From Sphingomonas mollis (GTDB taxonomy: Bacteria; Pseudomonadota; Alphaproteobacteria; Sphingomonadales; Sphingomonadaceae), in assembly GCF_016427505.1 (NCBI RefSeq), contig NZ_JAELXS010000001.1, positions 1 through 64,000 of the forward strand: a stretch of 64,000 nt of DNA, given 5' to 3'. Shown here in pieces: positions 1 to 9,600 of this stretch. The notes below the pieces were generated by a model. The model saw only the letters and a program-made list of their open reading frames with translations, ran no database searches and had not been told where the DNA came from. Numbering within the stretch: the first letter of the stretch is position 1; each line of letters opens with the position of its first letter. Position numbers and translations under genes: made by a program.

Positions 1-294
1 TCGGCGGCGATCACGCAGATCTCGGCGGCGATCGGGACGATGGACCAGTCGACGCAGCAGAACGCGGCGATGGTCGAAGAAACGTCGGCGGCGGCGCGGA
101 ACCTCGCCAGCGAAGTGGGCAATCTCGCCGATCAGGCGGGGCGGTTCAAGGTCGCTCAGGGCGGTGGCCGTTCCGCACCGGCCCGCAAGCCGGATTATGT
201 GACGCCGGGGGCGTATACCTCGCCGATCAAACCGCTGCCGGCCGCCGCCATTCCGGCGATGGTGCGGGCGGATGACGACTGGAAGTCGTTCTAG
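1..294 (+). CDS. Methyl-accepting chemotaxis protein, C-terminal fragment
   Basis: The reading frame is already open at base 1, so the 5' part of the gene lies outside the window. The visible 97 residues begin with SAAITQISAAIGTMDQS and continue with NAAMVEETSAAA, which is the end of the cytoplasmic signalling coiled coil of chemoreceptors. A linker rich in Pro and Ala follows. The protein ends in DDWKSF, which fits the xWxxF pentapeptide that tethers CheR methyltransferase in some receptors. The sensory part is unseen, so the ligand is unknown. The family call is firm and the tether is an inference from the last residues. Confidence 0.88.
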   Translation, partial: SAAITQISAAIGTMDQSTQQNAAMVEETSAAARNLASEVGNLADQAGRFKVAQGGGRSAPARKPDYVTPGAYTSPIKPLPAAAIPAMVRADDDWKSF

Positions 295-298
295 GTTG

Positions 299-387
299 TT
301 CCCCGGAGGCCGGGGTCCAGTTGGGTGACCGGTGGTGGTCATATCACTGCGGCCTTCCCGACTGGGCCCCGGCCTTCGCCGGGGAAC
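299..387. repeat. Palindromic intergenic repeat, type B copy 1
   Basis: Imperfect inverted repeat. The left arm contains CCGGGGTCCAGTTGGG and the right arm CTGGGCCCCGGCCTTCGCC. Related copies lie at 28312-28402, 52869-52960 and 55045-55132, and a core-only copy at 40776-40799. It sits in the 273-base gap between the chemoreceptor and ubiA. The rest of that gap shows no convincing gene. Confidence 0.8.
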
Positions 388-567
388 TCCCGTGCCGAAA
401 GTCTCGAAAGTCACACCCTCCTACGCGTGCGCGATCGTGCGCGGGGGTGGGTGGCGGGCGGTCTACGGTTAGAAAGAGCGGTTCCTGACGGGATACCTTA
501 GGGCCGAGGTGTAGGACAGCGACGATCATGGATGGCATGAAGCGTCGGGCATAGTAGAGCCGGTGTT

Positions 568-1473
568 ATGACCATCATCGTTCCCGACAGCGAGCATCGC
601 GGGCTCGTCGCGCGGCTGCCCCGGCGCTTGCGGGGGCTGGCGCTGTTGGCGCGGCTCGACCGGCCGATCGGCTGGTGGCTGTTGTTCTGGCCGGGGGCGT
701 GGGGCGTGGCGCTGGCCGGGGGCGTGGTGGCGCGGTGGGATCTGATCCTGTGGATCTTGGCGGGATCGATCGCGATGCGTGGCGCCGGCTGCGTCTATAA
801 CGACATCGTCGACCGCGATCTCGATGCACAGGTCGCGCGCACCGCGGCGCGGCCGATCCCCAGCGGCATGGTGTCGGTGCGGACTGCGTGGTTGTGGCTG
901 GTGGCGCTCAGTCTGGTCGGGCTGGTCGTGCTGGTGCAGCTACATGCGCTGGCCGCCGGAGTGGCGCTGGCCAGTCTGGCGCCGGTCGCGGCCTATCCCT
1001 TCATGAAGCGGATCACGTGGTGGCCGCAGGCGTGGCTGGGGCTGGTGTTCTCGTGGGCGGCGCTGGTCGGGTGGAGCGAGGTGGCGGGCGACCTGTCTGC
1101 GCCGATGTGGTGGCTGTATGCCGGGTCGATCGCGTGGGTGATCGGGTACGACACGATCTATGCGTTGCAGGACCGTGAGGACGATGCGCTGATCGGCGTG
1201 CGATCGTCGGCATTGCGGATGGGGCGGCATGTGCAGGGCGGTGTCGCATCCTTCTATGCACTGGCGTTGCTGTTGTGGAGCGCGGCGATCTGGGCGGTGC
1301 GGCCCGATCCGCTGGCACTGGCGGCGCTGTTGCCGGCGGCGGTGCATCTGGGATGGCAGGTGGTGACGCTGCGGCCCGACGACGGCGGCAATGCGCTCGC
1401 CCGGTTCAGGGCCAATCGCCTGACCGGATTGCTGCTGTTTCTGGCCTTTGCCGTGGTGGGCACCGGCGCCTGA
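568..1473 (+). CDS. ubiA: 4-hydroxybenzoate polyprenyltransferase
   Basis: Integral membrane prenyltransferase of 301 residues that attaches the polyprenyl tail to 4-hydroxybenzoate in ubiquinone synthesis. Both Mg-diphosphate motifs of the UbiA family are present: NDIVDRDLD at residues 78-86 and DTIYALQDREDD at 195-206. Many hydrophobic helices separate them (for example residues 38-50, 56-70, 105-140 and 285-300). Length is typical for the family. The ATG start gives a normal short basic N-terminus. The next gene (pmbA) follows on the same strand 51 bases on, but co-transcription is only an inference. Confidence 0.95.
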   Translation: MTIIVPDSEHRGLVARLPRRLRGLALLARLDRPIGWWLLFWPGAWGVALAGGVVARWDLILWILAGSIAMRGAGCVYNDIVDRDLDAQVARTAARPIPSGMVSVRTAWLWLVALSLVGLVVLVQLHALAAGVALASLAPVAAYPFMKRITWWPQAWLGLVFSWAALVGWSEVAGDLSAPMWWLYAGSIAWVIGYDTIYALQDREDDALIGVRSSALRMGRHVQGGVASFYALALLLWSAAIWAVRPDPLALAALLPAAVHLGWQVVTLRPDDGGNALARFRANRLTGLLLFLAFAVVGTGA

Positions 1474-1524
1474 CGGCGCGGTCGGCCATTGCCGATCCGG
1501 GGCGGCGCCCCTAAGTCGCCAGCC

Positions 1525-2871
1525 ATGCTGGATATCGATCAGGTACGCGAGCGCGCGCAGGACATCGTCGTCCGCGCGCGGGCCGGGGGCGCGGATGCCG
1601 CCGATGCCGTTTTCGCGGCGGATGCCTCGCTCGACGTGTCGGTCCGGCTCGGCAGGCTGGAGGATGTCGGCCGGTCGGAAAGCGCCGATCTGGGCCTGCG
1701 CGTGTTCGTCGGCCGGCGATCGGCCAGCGTGTCGACATCGGATATGTCGTCGGCGGCGCTGGATGCGCTGGTCGAACGTGCCGTCGCGATGGCACGCGAG
1801 GCGCCGGAGGATGCGTGGGCGGGGCTGGCCCCGGCCGAGCGGCTGCTCCACGGCGCGCCGCCGCAACTCGATCTGGACGATGGCGGCGAGGCATCGCCCG
1901 AAAGCCTGCGCGATGCGGCGCTGGCGACGGAGGCCGCGGCGCGCGACGTCGCGGGCGTGACCAACAGCGAGGGCGGCGGCGCGAGTGCGTCGCGCAGCAT
2001 CTGGGCGCTGGCGACCTCCACCGGCTTTGCGGGCGCCTATGCCACCACCGCATACGGCCTGTCCGCCAGCGTCGTGGCGGGCGAGGGCAGCGCGATGCAG
2101 CGCGACCATGCTCATCATGCCGCCCGCCGCCGCCGGTTGCTCGACGATCCCGCCGCGATCGGTCGCGAGGCGGGCGAGCGGGCGGTAGCGCGGGTGAACC
2201 CCGGCCGTCTGGCGAGCGGATCGATGCCGGTGGTGTTCGATCCGCGTGTCGGTGCCTCGCTGCTCGGCCATCTGGTCGGGGCGGTATCGGGTGCGTCGAT
2301 CACGCGGCGGACGAGTTTCCTGCTGGAGGCGCTGGGTACGCAGGTGATGCCGGTCGGCCTGTCGGTACGCGACGATCCGCACCGCCCGCACGGCCTGCGT
2401 TCGCGCCCGTTCGATGGCGAGGGGCTGGCGGTGTCGCCGGTCGCCATTGTCGAGGAAGGGATGCTGGAGACGTGGCTGCTCGATTCGGCGGCTGCGCGGC
2501 AACTGGGGCTGGAGCCGACCGGTCACGCGACGCGCGGGATCGGCGGCGGGCCGGGGGTGTCGACGGCGAACCTGTATCTGGATGGCGGCCATGTGCCGGT
2601 CGAGACGTTGCTCGCCGATGTCGGTGACGGCGTTTATGTCACCGAGTTGATCGGGCAGGGCGTGAACGGCGTGACCGGCGATTACAGTCGCGGGGCGGCG
2701 GGGTTCCGGATCGAGGGCGGCGCGATCGCCGGGCCGGTCGCCGAGTTCACCATCGCCGGCAATCTGAAGGACATGCTCCTTAACCTGACCGCCGCGAACG
2801 ACCTGCGGTTCCGGTTCGGCATCAACGTACCGACGCTGCGCGTGGACGGATTGACGGTTGCCAGTGGCTGA
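1525..2871 (+). CDS. pmbA: TldE/PmbA family metalloprotease subunit
   Basis: A 448-residue protein of the TldD/TldE family, whose heterodimer degrades or matures small peptides in the cytosol (microcin B17 processing in E. coli). The N-terminal half has the family's SESADLGLRVFVGRRSAS region. The C-terminal half has GQGVNGVTGDYSRGAAGF and the closing NLKDMLLNL segment typical of TldE. The TldD partner, which carries the zinc HExxxH site, is not in this window. The frame can be extended to a TTG at 1489, but the ATG at 1525 fits known family starts. The stop overlaps the next gene by 8 bases, suggesting coupling. Confidence 0.9.
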   Translation: MLDIDQVRERAQDIVVRARAGGADAADAVFAADASLDVSVRLGRLEDVGRSESADLGLRVFVGRRSASVSTSDMSSAALDALVERAVAMAREAPEDAWAGLAPAERLLHGAPPQLDLDDGGEASPESLRDAALATEAAARDVAGVTNSEGGGASASRSIWALATSTGFAGAYATTAYGLSASVVAGEGSAMQRDHAHHAARRRRLLDDPAAIGREAGERAVARVNPGRLASGSMPVVFDPRVGASLLGHLVGAVSGASITRRTSFLLEALGTQVMPVGLSVRDDPHRPHGLRSRPFDGEGLAVSPVAIVEEGMLETWLLDSAAARQLGLEPTGHATRGIGGGPGVSTANLYLDGGHVPVETLLADVGDGVYVTELIGQGVNGVTGDYSRGAAGFRIEGGAIAGPVAEFTIAGNLKDMLLNLTAANDLRFRFGINVPTLRVDGLTVASG

Positions 2872-3646
2872 CCTGCTGGCGGCCGTCGCGCAGATCGCCG
2901 CCGAGGCGGGGCAGATGGCGCTTGCCCGCTGGCGCACCGATTTCCGCCGATGGGAAAAGGAAGCGGGCAGCCCGGTGTGCGAGGTCGATCTGGATGTCGA
3001 CCGGATGCTCAATGCGCGGCTGTCGGCCTTGCTGCCCGATGCGGGGTGGCTGTCGGAGGAGGCCGCCGACGCGCCCGACCGCCTGCGTCACGATCGCATC
3101 TGGGTGGTCGATCCGATCGACGGTACGCGCGATTATATCCGCGGGCGCGAGGGGTGGGCGGTGTCAGTGGCGCTGGTCGAGAATGGTCGGCCGCTGCTGG
3201 CGGTGCTCGACGCGCCGGCGCGACGGGAGCGGTGGTCGGCGGCGGCGGGGCGCGGGGCGTGGCGGAACGGCGTGCGGCTGGCGGCGGGCGATCGTACCGA
3301 ACTGGCAGGTGCCCGCGTGCCGGCGGATGTGCTGCCCCGGGCGGACCGCGATTTCGTGGCGGTGGCCAAGCCCAATTCGATCGCGCTGCGGATCGCGATG
3401 GTGGCCGCCGACGAGGCCGATCTGGTCGCGACGCTGCGCTGGGGCCATGAGTGGGACATCGCCGCCGCCGTGCTGATCGGGGCGGAAGCGGGGGCGGGCG
3501 TCAGCGATGCGTTGGGTCAGGCATTGACCTTCAACAAGCCCGACCCGCAGGCGTTCGGCGTGCTGGTGACGGCGCCGGGGATGCATGCGGCGGCGGTGGC
3601 GCGGCTGGCGGAGCGCGGCGCGGCGTTGGTGAGCGTGCGGGGTTGA
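2864..3646 (+). CDS. Inositol monophosphatase family phosphatase (CysQ-like)
   Basis: Mg-dependent phosphomonoesterase of the inositol monophosphatase/CysQ/HisN fold, about 260 residues. Counting from the in-frame TTG at 2858, the metal site is visible as E67-E68, DPIDGT at 85-90 and W199-D200. Substrate cannot be told from motifs alone. 3'(2'),5'-bisphosphate nucleotidase (CysQ) is the best guess, with histidinol or inositol phosphate as alternatives. Start is uncertain: the TTG at 2858 and the GTG at 2864 both lie within the end of pmbA, and the GTG is preferred. The overlap suggests translational coupling. Confidence 0.85.
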   Translation: MADLLAAVAQIAAEAGQMALARWRTDFRRWEKEAGSPVCEVDLDVDRMLNARLSALLPDAGWLSEEAADAPDRLRHDRIWVVDPIDGTRDYIRGREGWAVSVALVENGRPLLAVLDAPARRERWSAAAGRGAWRNGVRLAAGDRTELAGARVPADVLPRADRDFVAVAKPNSIALRIAMVAADEADLVATLRWGHEWDIAAAVLIGAEAGAGVSDALGQALTFNKPDPQAFGVLVTAPGMHAAAVARLAERGAALVSVRG

Positions 3647-3755
3647 GGGCTGATGCTGTCGGTTCGCGCCGGGGGCAGACGGAGCAGCCCGGAAGGGGCG
3701 TGTCGAGAGCTACGGTGTCGCGCTACAATTTGCACGGGCCTTCCTGCAAACTGGT

Positions 3756-3831
3756 CGTCATTGCGAGCGCAGCGAAGCAACCCAGTGTTCCGTGTGCCGC
3801 CCTGGATTGCTTCGCTGCGCTCGCAACGACG
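3756..3831. repeat. Palindromic intergenic repeat, type A copy 1
   Basis: Inverted repeat with arms CGTCATTGCGAGCGCAGCGA and its near complement ending TGCGCTCGCAACGACG. This is copy one of six type A elements in the window (others at 22447, 27611, 35333, 45754 and 53135). It lies in the 262-base gap between the phosphatase and the convergent hypothetical gene at 3909. Nothing else convincing is seen in this gap. Confidence 0.85.
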
Positions 3832-3908
3832 ACTGCACTTTGTCAGCGAGCCTTGGTATCAGTCACCATTCGGTATGGACGGCTAATTCTATACCGGGGT
3901 CTCCACCG

Positions 3909-4517
3909 TCAGGAATTGCCGCGCCGATCCGATGGCGCGGGAAGTTTTCGTAGTGCTTCTACATTCAGGTGGCGGGTGAGGACGGCGTCTTCTGCCAGAG
4001 CCTGACGCAGCGCCTCGCCGGTCAGGTGCGGGGCTTCGGTCGGCGTGACCTGCCGGCGATAGAGGCGCAGAGGCCGGCGCGGATGATGGACGCGGGTGGC
4101 GCGACGCACGTGCGGCACCGTGGACCGGGCGACGGACGCCGACACGATCGCCGCCGGGAGCGACCCGGCCGGGGGCGGGGCGATCACGTGATCGACCGGG
4201 AACGGCGGCGTGGGAGTCGACAGATCGGGTGCCTCCCGCGCGCGCGCCATGGGTGGGGTCGGCGCAGGCTCTTGCAGCAACGGCACCGCGATCACGCCGA
4301 CGAGCGCGACGAAGGCGGCGAAGCCGATCGTGGCGACACCGTCGATGCGGGCGAACAACGACGCCGGTCGCGATGGTGGCGGCGAGGCCGGTGACAACCG
4401 ATCGACCGCCGCCGGCCCGGCGACCGGCTCGGTAACCGGCGTGGAGACGCCCGCATCGGGCGCGGTCCGGCTGAAGATCCTGCGCATATCGGCGGTGACG
4501 GCATCGTTATCGAACAT
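3909..4517 (-). CDS. Hypothetical single-helix membrane protein
   Basis: Unrecognised protein of 202 residues. The N-terminal ~55 residues are rich in Pro, Ala and Ser and probably cytoplasmic. One clear membrane helix spans about residues 61-82 (VATIGFAAFVALVGVIAVPL). The remainder is Pro- and Arg-rich and presumably periplasmic. An AAGGA Shine-Dalgarno lies about 8 bases before the ATG, which supports the gene. The stop converges on the type A repeat, and the LytTR regulator gene lies about 100 bases beyond its stop on the same strand. No catalytic motif is seen. A single-pass anti-sigma or scaffold role would be guesswork. Confidence 0.6.
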   Translation of the reverse strand: MFDNDAVTADMRRIFSRTAPDAGVSTPVTEPVAGPAAVDRLSPASPPPSRPASLFARIDGVATIGFAAFVALVGVIAVPLLQEPAPTPPMARAREAPDLSTPTPPFPVDHVIAPPPAGSLPAAIVSASVARSTVPHVRRATRVHHPRRPLRLYRRQVTPTEAPHLTGEALRQALAEDAVLTRHLNVEALRKLPAPSDRRGNS

Positions 4518-4615
4518 CGGCCATCCTTGCCAAGCTGCTGCTTTCCTTCAGTTACGTTCGATAGCGTGATTCGGACCAACCCGATCGATCGATTACCCGA
4601 ATGCGGTCACCCGCA

Positions 4616-5410
4616 TCAATGGACGAACCGGGCCACCACGTCGCGGTAAGATCGCGATACCTTCACCTGCGCGCCGGAGCCCAGCACCAGGAAACATTCG
4701 CCGTTGGTGTGCGGCTTCACCTGCTTGACCAGATCGAGGTTGACGATGGTGGAGCGGTGGATGCGCTGGAACCGGCGCGGGTCGAGGCGCTTTTCCAGAT
4801 CTTTCATCGTCTCGCGCAGGATCAGCGTGTTGTCGCCGGTGTAGATGCACATGTAATCGCCGGCGGCATCGATGCGTTCGATCGTATCGACATCGACGCG
4901 GAAGATCTGGCCGCGATCCTTGATGTTGATGAGCTTTTCGAAGCGGTTGGCGGAAACGTCCGCCTCGACCATGTCGGCGGCGGCTTCGGGTGCGTGTTCG
5001 GCCAGCACTTCCTTCAGCCGGTCGACCTCCTCGACCCCGCGCTTTTCGGCGAGACGCTGGCGCACGCGATCGAGCGTGTCGGCGAGGCGGCTCTCCTCGA
5101 CGGGTTTCATCAGGTAATCGACCGCCTGCGCCTCGAACGCACGGAGCGCATGGTCGCTATAGGCGGTGACGAAGACGAACAGCGGCGGTTCGACCTCCAT
5201 CAATCCCTGCACGACCGAGAAGCCGTCGAAGCCGGGCATCTGGATGTCGAGGAAGACGAGGTCGGGTTTGTGGGTCTTGATCGCGCGGATCGCCTCGCGA
5301 CCGTTCATGCATTTTTCGATGATTTCCACGTCTTCATGACGTTCGAGGCGAAGTTCCAGGCCCTGGATGGCAAGGGGCTCGTCGTCGACGAGGATGGTAC
5401 GGATGGTCAT
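4616..5410 (-). CDS. LytTR-family response regulator
   Basis: Cytoplasmic transcription regulator of 264 residues. The receiver domain covers residues 1-120, with acidic pair D9-D10, phospho-acceptor D55 (in LVFLDIQMPG), T82 and K102. A LytTR DNA-binding domain fills about 160-264 and includes RFQRIHRSTIVNLDLV and VKVSRSYRDVV. It belongs with the histidine kinase immediately upstream: the kinase stop and this ATG share the bases ATGA (5407-5410), a classic coupling overlap. The pair resembles AlgZ/AlgR or LytS/LytR. Targets are unknown. The TonB receptor gene upstream on the same strand is a possible but unproven target. Confidence 0.93.
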   Translation of the reverse strand: MTIRTILVDDEPLAIQGLELRLERHEDVEIIEKCMNGREAIRAIKTHKPDLVFLDIQMPGFDGFSVVQGLMEVEPPLFVFVTAYSDHALRAFEAQAVDYLMKPVEESRLADTLDRVRQRLAEKRGVEEVDRLKEVLAEHAPEAAADMVEADVSANRFEKLINIKDRGQIFRVDVDTIERIDAAGDYMCIYTGDNTLILRETMKDLEKRLDPRRFQRIHRSTIVNLDLVKQVKPHTNGECFLVLGSGAQVKVSRSYRDVVARFVH

Positions 5411-6585
5411 GCGGCCTCTCTGTTCACGTCTTCCAGCTGAAACGGAATCTCGATCTCTACCGAGAAACCGCCAGCGGGTGCCGAGCGCGTTTCGAAACGC
5501 TGTTCCGGGCCATAAGCCTGGACCAGCCGTTCGCGTATATTGGTGAGCCCGACACCGGTTGAAAGGCTTGGACTGATCCGCGCCTCGTGCAAGCCGGGGC
5601 CGGTATCGGATACGCCGATCTGCACCCGTTCCCCGGCGAGCCGCACGCGGACGCAAATTTCGGCGCCTTCCTCCTGCGGGGTGACGGCGTATTTGATCGC
5701 GTTTTCCACCAGAGGCTGGAGCAGCAGCGACGGCAGGCGGGCGCGTTCGGCGCGGGGATCGATGTCGAATTCGGTGCGCAGGCGATCCTCGAACCGCATC
5801 TTCTCGATTTCGAGATACAGCTTCAGCGTCTCGACCTCCTGCGCGACGGTGACGTGCGCGGTGGGTTCGTTGGCGAGCGTGTAGCGGAGGAAGGACGACA
5901 GCCGGCTGAGCATCGCGTTGGCGCGCTCGGTCTGTTTCAGCAGCACCAAAGTCGAGATGGAATTGAGCGTGTTGAACAGGAAATGCGGGTTCAGCTGGTA
6001 TCGCAGCATCGCGAGCTGCGCGTTCGACGCCTGCAATTCCAGCGCGCGCATCTCATCGATCTGGTTCTCGACGATCAGGTAATAGTTGATCGCGAAATAC
6101 AGCGCCGACCAGCCCGCCAGCGACACCGAGTTGATGAACAGCGACCCCGCCACCAGCGTCAGCGAGATGCCGGCCATGCCGGGCTTCATCAGCGAGAAGG
6201 AGAAGGCGTTGAGCGTCGCATAGAGGATCGCCGCCACCACCAGCGTCGCGACGCTGAGCAAGGCGCCGGCGACGCGGGGCAGGTGGCGGTAATAGCCGTA
6301 ACAGGCCGACAGCAGCAGCGTGACGCAATAGCCGACGATCGCCTCGACGATCACCGGGATGATGCGTTCGAGCGTGAAGCCGTTCGAGATCGACGACACG
6401 CTGCGCAACAACAAGTAGCCGGCCCAGCCGACCGCCTGCAGCGTCCAGAACGCACGCGACTTGTCCTCGAAAAACGGCCGGACGTTCAACGCCCTGCGCC
6501 GGCCCGACGATCCGGGCGACGACAGGGAGGCAGCGGAGGAAGCGGGAAGCGTAGCCATCGGTCCGCCCGCTTCTACACGGGGCAT
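5407..6585 (-). CDS. LytS/AlgZ-type sensor histidine kinase
   Basis: Membrane sensor kinase of 392 residues. Hydrophobic segments at about 50-66, 75-95, 105-128, 138-152 and 155-172 form the membrane part. A His_kinase (PF06580-type) domain follows with RYQLNPHFLFNTLNSIS, whose phospho-acceptor is H201. A HATPase domain follows, with LVENAIKYAV as N-box and DTGPGL as G1 box. It shows no separate periplasmic sensor domain, so the signal may be sensed in the membrane. It phosphorylates the overlapping LytTR regulator. An alternative ATG at 6558 would remove nine residues. Confidence 0.92.
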   Translation of the reverse strand: MPRVEAGGPMATLPASSAASLSSPGSSGRRRALNVRPFFEDKSRAFWTLQAVGWAGYLLLRSVSSISNGFTLERIIPVIVEAIVGYCVTLLLSACYGYYRHLPRVAGALLSVATLVVAAILYATLNAFSFSLMKPGMAGISLTLVAGSLFINSVSLAGWSALYFAINYYLIVENQIDEMRALELQASNAQLAMLRYQLNPHFLFNTLNSISTLVLLKQTERANAMLSRLSSFLRYTLANEPTAHVTVAQEVETLKLYLEIEKMRFEDRLRTEFDIDPRAERARLPSLLLQPLVENAIKYAVTPQEEGAEICVRVRLAGERVQIGVSDTGPGLHEARISPSLSTGVGLTNIRERLVQAYGPEQRFETRSAPAGGFSVEIEIPFQLEDVNREAA

Positions 6586-6613
6586 CGGTCCGGCGCAAAA
6601 GCCGGTTCGCCCG

Positions 6614-6655
6614 CAAAAGCGAAAGGCCGCCGTTCCGGGTGGAACGACGGCCCTT
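6614..6655 (-). terminator. Rho-independent terminator after the TonB receptor gene
   Basis: Read on the minus strand, the sequence forms a 12-bp stem, GGCCGTCGTTCC pairing with GGAACGGCGGCC with one G.U pair. A 4-base loop closes it, and TTTCGCTTTT follows. It lies just past the TonB receptor stop and upstream of the kinase start, so it probably separates the two transcription units. Confidence 0.8.
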
Positions 6656-6673
6656 CGTACGACGCGCGACGGA

Positions 6674-9600
6674 TCAGAAGCTGAAGCGGGCGCCGACGCG
6701 GATCGAGTAGAGCGACTGGTTCACATAGACCTGATCGACCGGGGTTGTGAACGACGTCGTGCCACCGAGCGGCGAGTAGCGATACTGCGCGCAGGCCTGA
6801 CCGACATTGTTGGTCACCACGCCCGTCGTTGCCACGCCAGTCGCGGTCGGCGTCGCCAGGCACTGAACCTGCGTCACGGCTGCATTGTACGGGAACGTGT
6901 ATTCGCGCAGCTGGCCCCACTTCTTGTTGATGAAGTTGGTCAGGTTTTCGATGTCGGCGAACACCTGAAGACGCGAATTGCCGATGCCGGTCGGTACTTC
7001 CTGCGATACGTGCAGGTCGAGACGGGTAAACCAGCGCGAGTTGAAGGCGTTGCGCGGCGCGACCTTGCCGCGATACTTGGCCAGACCCGAAGAGTCGATG
7101 AACGCGTTCAGGGCGTTCTGGAACTCGGCGCTGCTGTACGAGACCCGCGTATCGTTCACGGTCGGCACGTACATCAGATAGCGCTGACCGCCGGTGCCGG
7201 TCGCGGTGCTGCGGCCGGTGGTGCCGAAGATCGCGGAGCGCGGCGTACCGCCCGTGGGCTGATAATCCTGAAACGTGTAGCTGTACGGATGGCCGATGCG
7301 GGTTTCGCCGAACAGGCCGATCTGCGTCTTGCTGTCGCCGAAGAACGCGTGATCGAAGTTGACGCCGTACTTGAAGAAGTACTTCACCTGATCGTTCGAG
7401 ATACCATAGGCGACGTTGTTCGGATCGACGAACGCACCGTTGCTGTAGTTCGAACCAGCGGTCGACGAGGTAGCCGGCGCCTGATCCTTCACATCGGAAT
7501 AGGTGAAGCTGCCGTTCACGCTGAGGCCGAAATCCCATGCCTTTTCGAGGCGGGCGACGGCGATATAGGCGCGGCCCTTCTTCGTATTGGTCAACAGGAT
7601 GTCGCTGTTGGTGTTGGTGCTGGCAGTGCCGTTGGCGATGTCCTGATAGCGCTGGCGGCCATCGGGGGTCAGCGATCCGACAATCGGCTGCGAGCGGATG
7701 TCGGTGAAGAACACCTGATTGCGGACATCAGAGTACAGGAAGTCGGCCCCGACGATCCAGTTGTCGCCGAGCGGACCGAGGTTGGCCGTGTATTCACCCG
7801 ACAGGGTTGCACGCCACTGCGACGGCACCTTGAAATTCGGATCGAGGGCGTTGACCGTCGCGCTGGTGGCGATTGCAGCATTGCCGAGCGTCGTGTTGAC
7901 GCTGCCCGGGATCGAGGTGCCGGTCACGCCATTCAGCGCGGCATTGCCGATTTCGATCTGCGTGGCGGCGGGCGTACCGGCCGGGAAGCCGTTATACCCG
8001 GTCGCGGTGCGCGTGAGCGACAGTGAGTTGGTCAGCACGCCGGTGTTGGAGAAGCTGTTTGACACGTACACGTCGGGCGTGCCGCCGCCGAAGATGCCGC
8101 CACCGCCACGGATAGACAGTCGACGGAAGGGCTTCCAGTCGAAGCCGGCGCGCGGCTGGAACAGGTTGAAGCCCGAGATGTTCGTCGTGTTTCCGCCAAT
8201 TACCTTTTGCTGACCATTGACGATGGCGCCGCCAGCATAACGCGTAAGGTATGCATTGCTCAGGGCAGGCGAGTCGTGCATCGCATAGAGGTCGTATCGG
8301 GCACCATAACTGAAGTTCAGCGTCGGCGTGATCCGCCAGTTGTCCATGATGCCGAACGTATAGCTCTGGTATCCGAACTTCGCCGCGGCGGCATCGGGGT
8401 TGAACGCCTCCAGACCGTTGTTGGCGCGGATCGCGTTGCCATAGGCGAAGGTACTGGCGCGACGTGCCTGGAAGTCGGCGATCGAGTCGAAATAATAGCT
8501 GCCGGCGCTGTTCTGCAGGAACGAGTTGAAGACCGACACATCCTGGATTTCGGTGAATACGCGGAGATCATGGTCGTTCATGGTCAAGCGTGCCTGAACG
8601 AGGCCGCCCCATGTTTCGGTGTAGAGCTGGTTCGTCTGGCGGGAGCTGTCCGGACCGAAGGACACGACCGCATCGGTGCCGTTCCGACCCGTAACGCTCG
8701 ACTCGCAGCCGGTCAGCGAACCGATCGAGGTCGGGTTCGTGCAGACGCGCATCTGGGCGAAGCCACGGCCAAGCAGCGGCTCCTGGATACGGGTGTAATG
8801 CTTGTAGAAACCGCGTGCTTCGGTCGAGAAGGTGTCCGACCAATCGGAGTTCAACTGTACGACGCCAGTGTGCAGGCGGTTGCCCTGCGTATAGGCGTTG
8901 GAGGCGAGGCCTAGACCTGGGCTGCCTGTAGTAATGGTGCTGAACGTATTGTTGAGCAGCGTGACGCCATCATCGGCATAGGTATAGGTCAGGGCGACGC
9001 GCTGACGGTCCGACAGGTTGGCGTCGATCCGGGCGACGATGCGGTCGTCCTTGTCGTTCAGGCTGCGTTGCACACCGCCTGTATTGTAGCCGTAAACACT
9101 CTGCGCGATGGCCGAAATTGTATTGACCTGCGACTGGATCAGGTTGGGGATCGCGGTGCCGGCATTGTTGTCGGTCGGGCCTTCCGGGATCGGACGACCA
9201 CCGCGCAGGCGCTCGCCGGCGACCATGAAGAACAGCTTGTCCTTGATGATCGGGCCGGCAAGTTCAGCACCGTAGTTGTCAATCTTGAAGTTCGGCACGG
9301 TCGCGCGACCGTTGGTGATGCCGGGTCCGGGCTTGGTACGCTTGCCGACGAACTCGTCGCCCGAACGTGCATAGAAGCCGGTGCCGTGGAAGTCGTTCGT
9401 GCCCGACTTCAGAATGATGTTGATCGAGCCGCCCTGGAAGTTGCCCTGACGCACGTCATAGGGGGCGACCTGTGCCTGGAACTGGCCGATGGCATCGAAG
9501 GGGATCGGCGAACGGCGGCTGGGCAGGCCATCGGCGTTGAGGCCGAAATTGTCGGTGATCGGCACGCCGTCGACCGTGAAGCGGTTATAGCGCGCGTTCT

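Noticed and set aside
344..538. Small minus-strand open frame before ubiA
   Set aside because: It begins after the type B repeat arm, has a Pro/Arg-rich sequence with no ribosome site, and reads out of the repeat. Not supportable as a gene.
940..3012. 690-residue open frame on the minus strand
   Set aside because: It is antisense to ubiA, pmbA and the phosphatase gene, which have clear family motifs. The product is Arg/His/Gln-rich low-complexity sequence, as expected from antisense frames in GC-rich DNA.
6461..8026. 521-residue open frame on the plus strand
   Set aside because: Antisense to the histidine kinase and TonB receptor genes; no motif and shadow-like composition.
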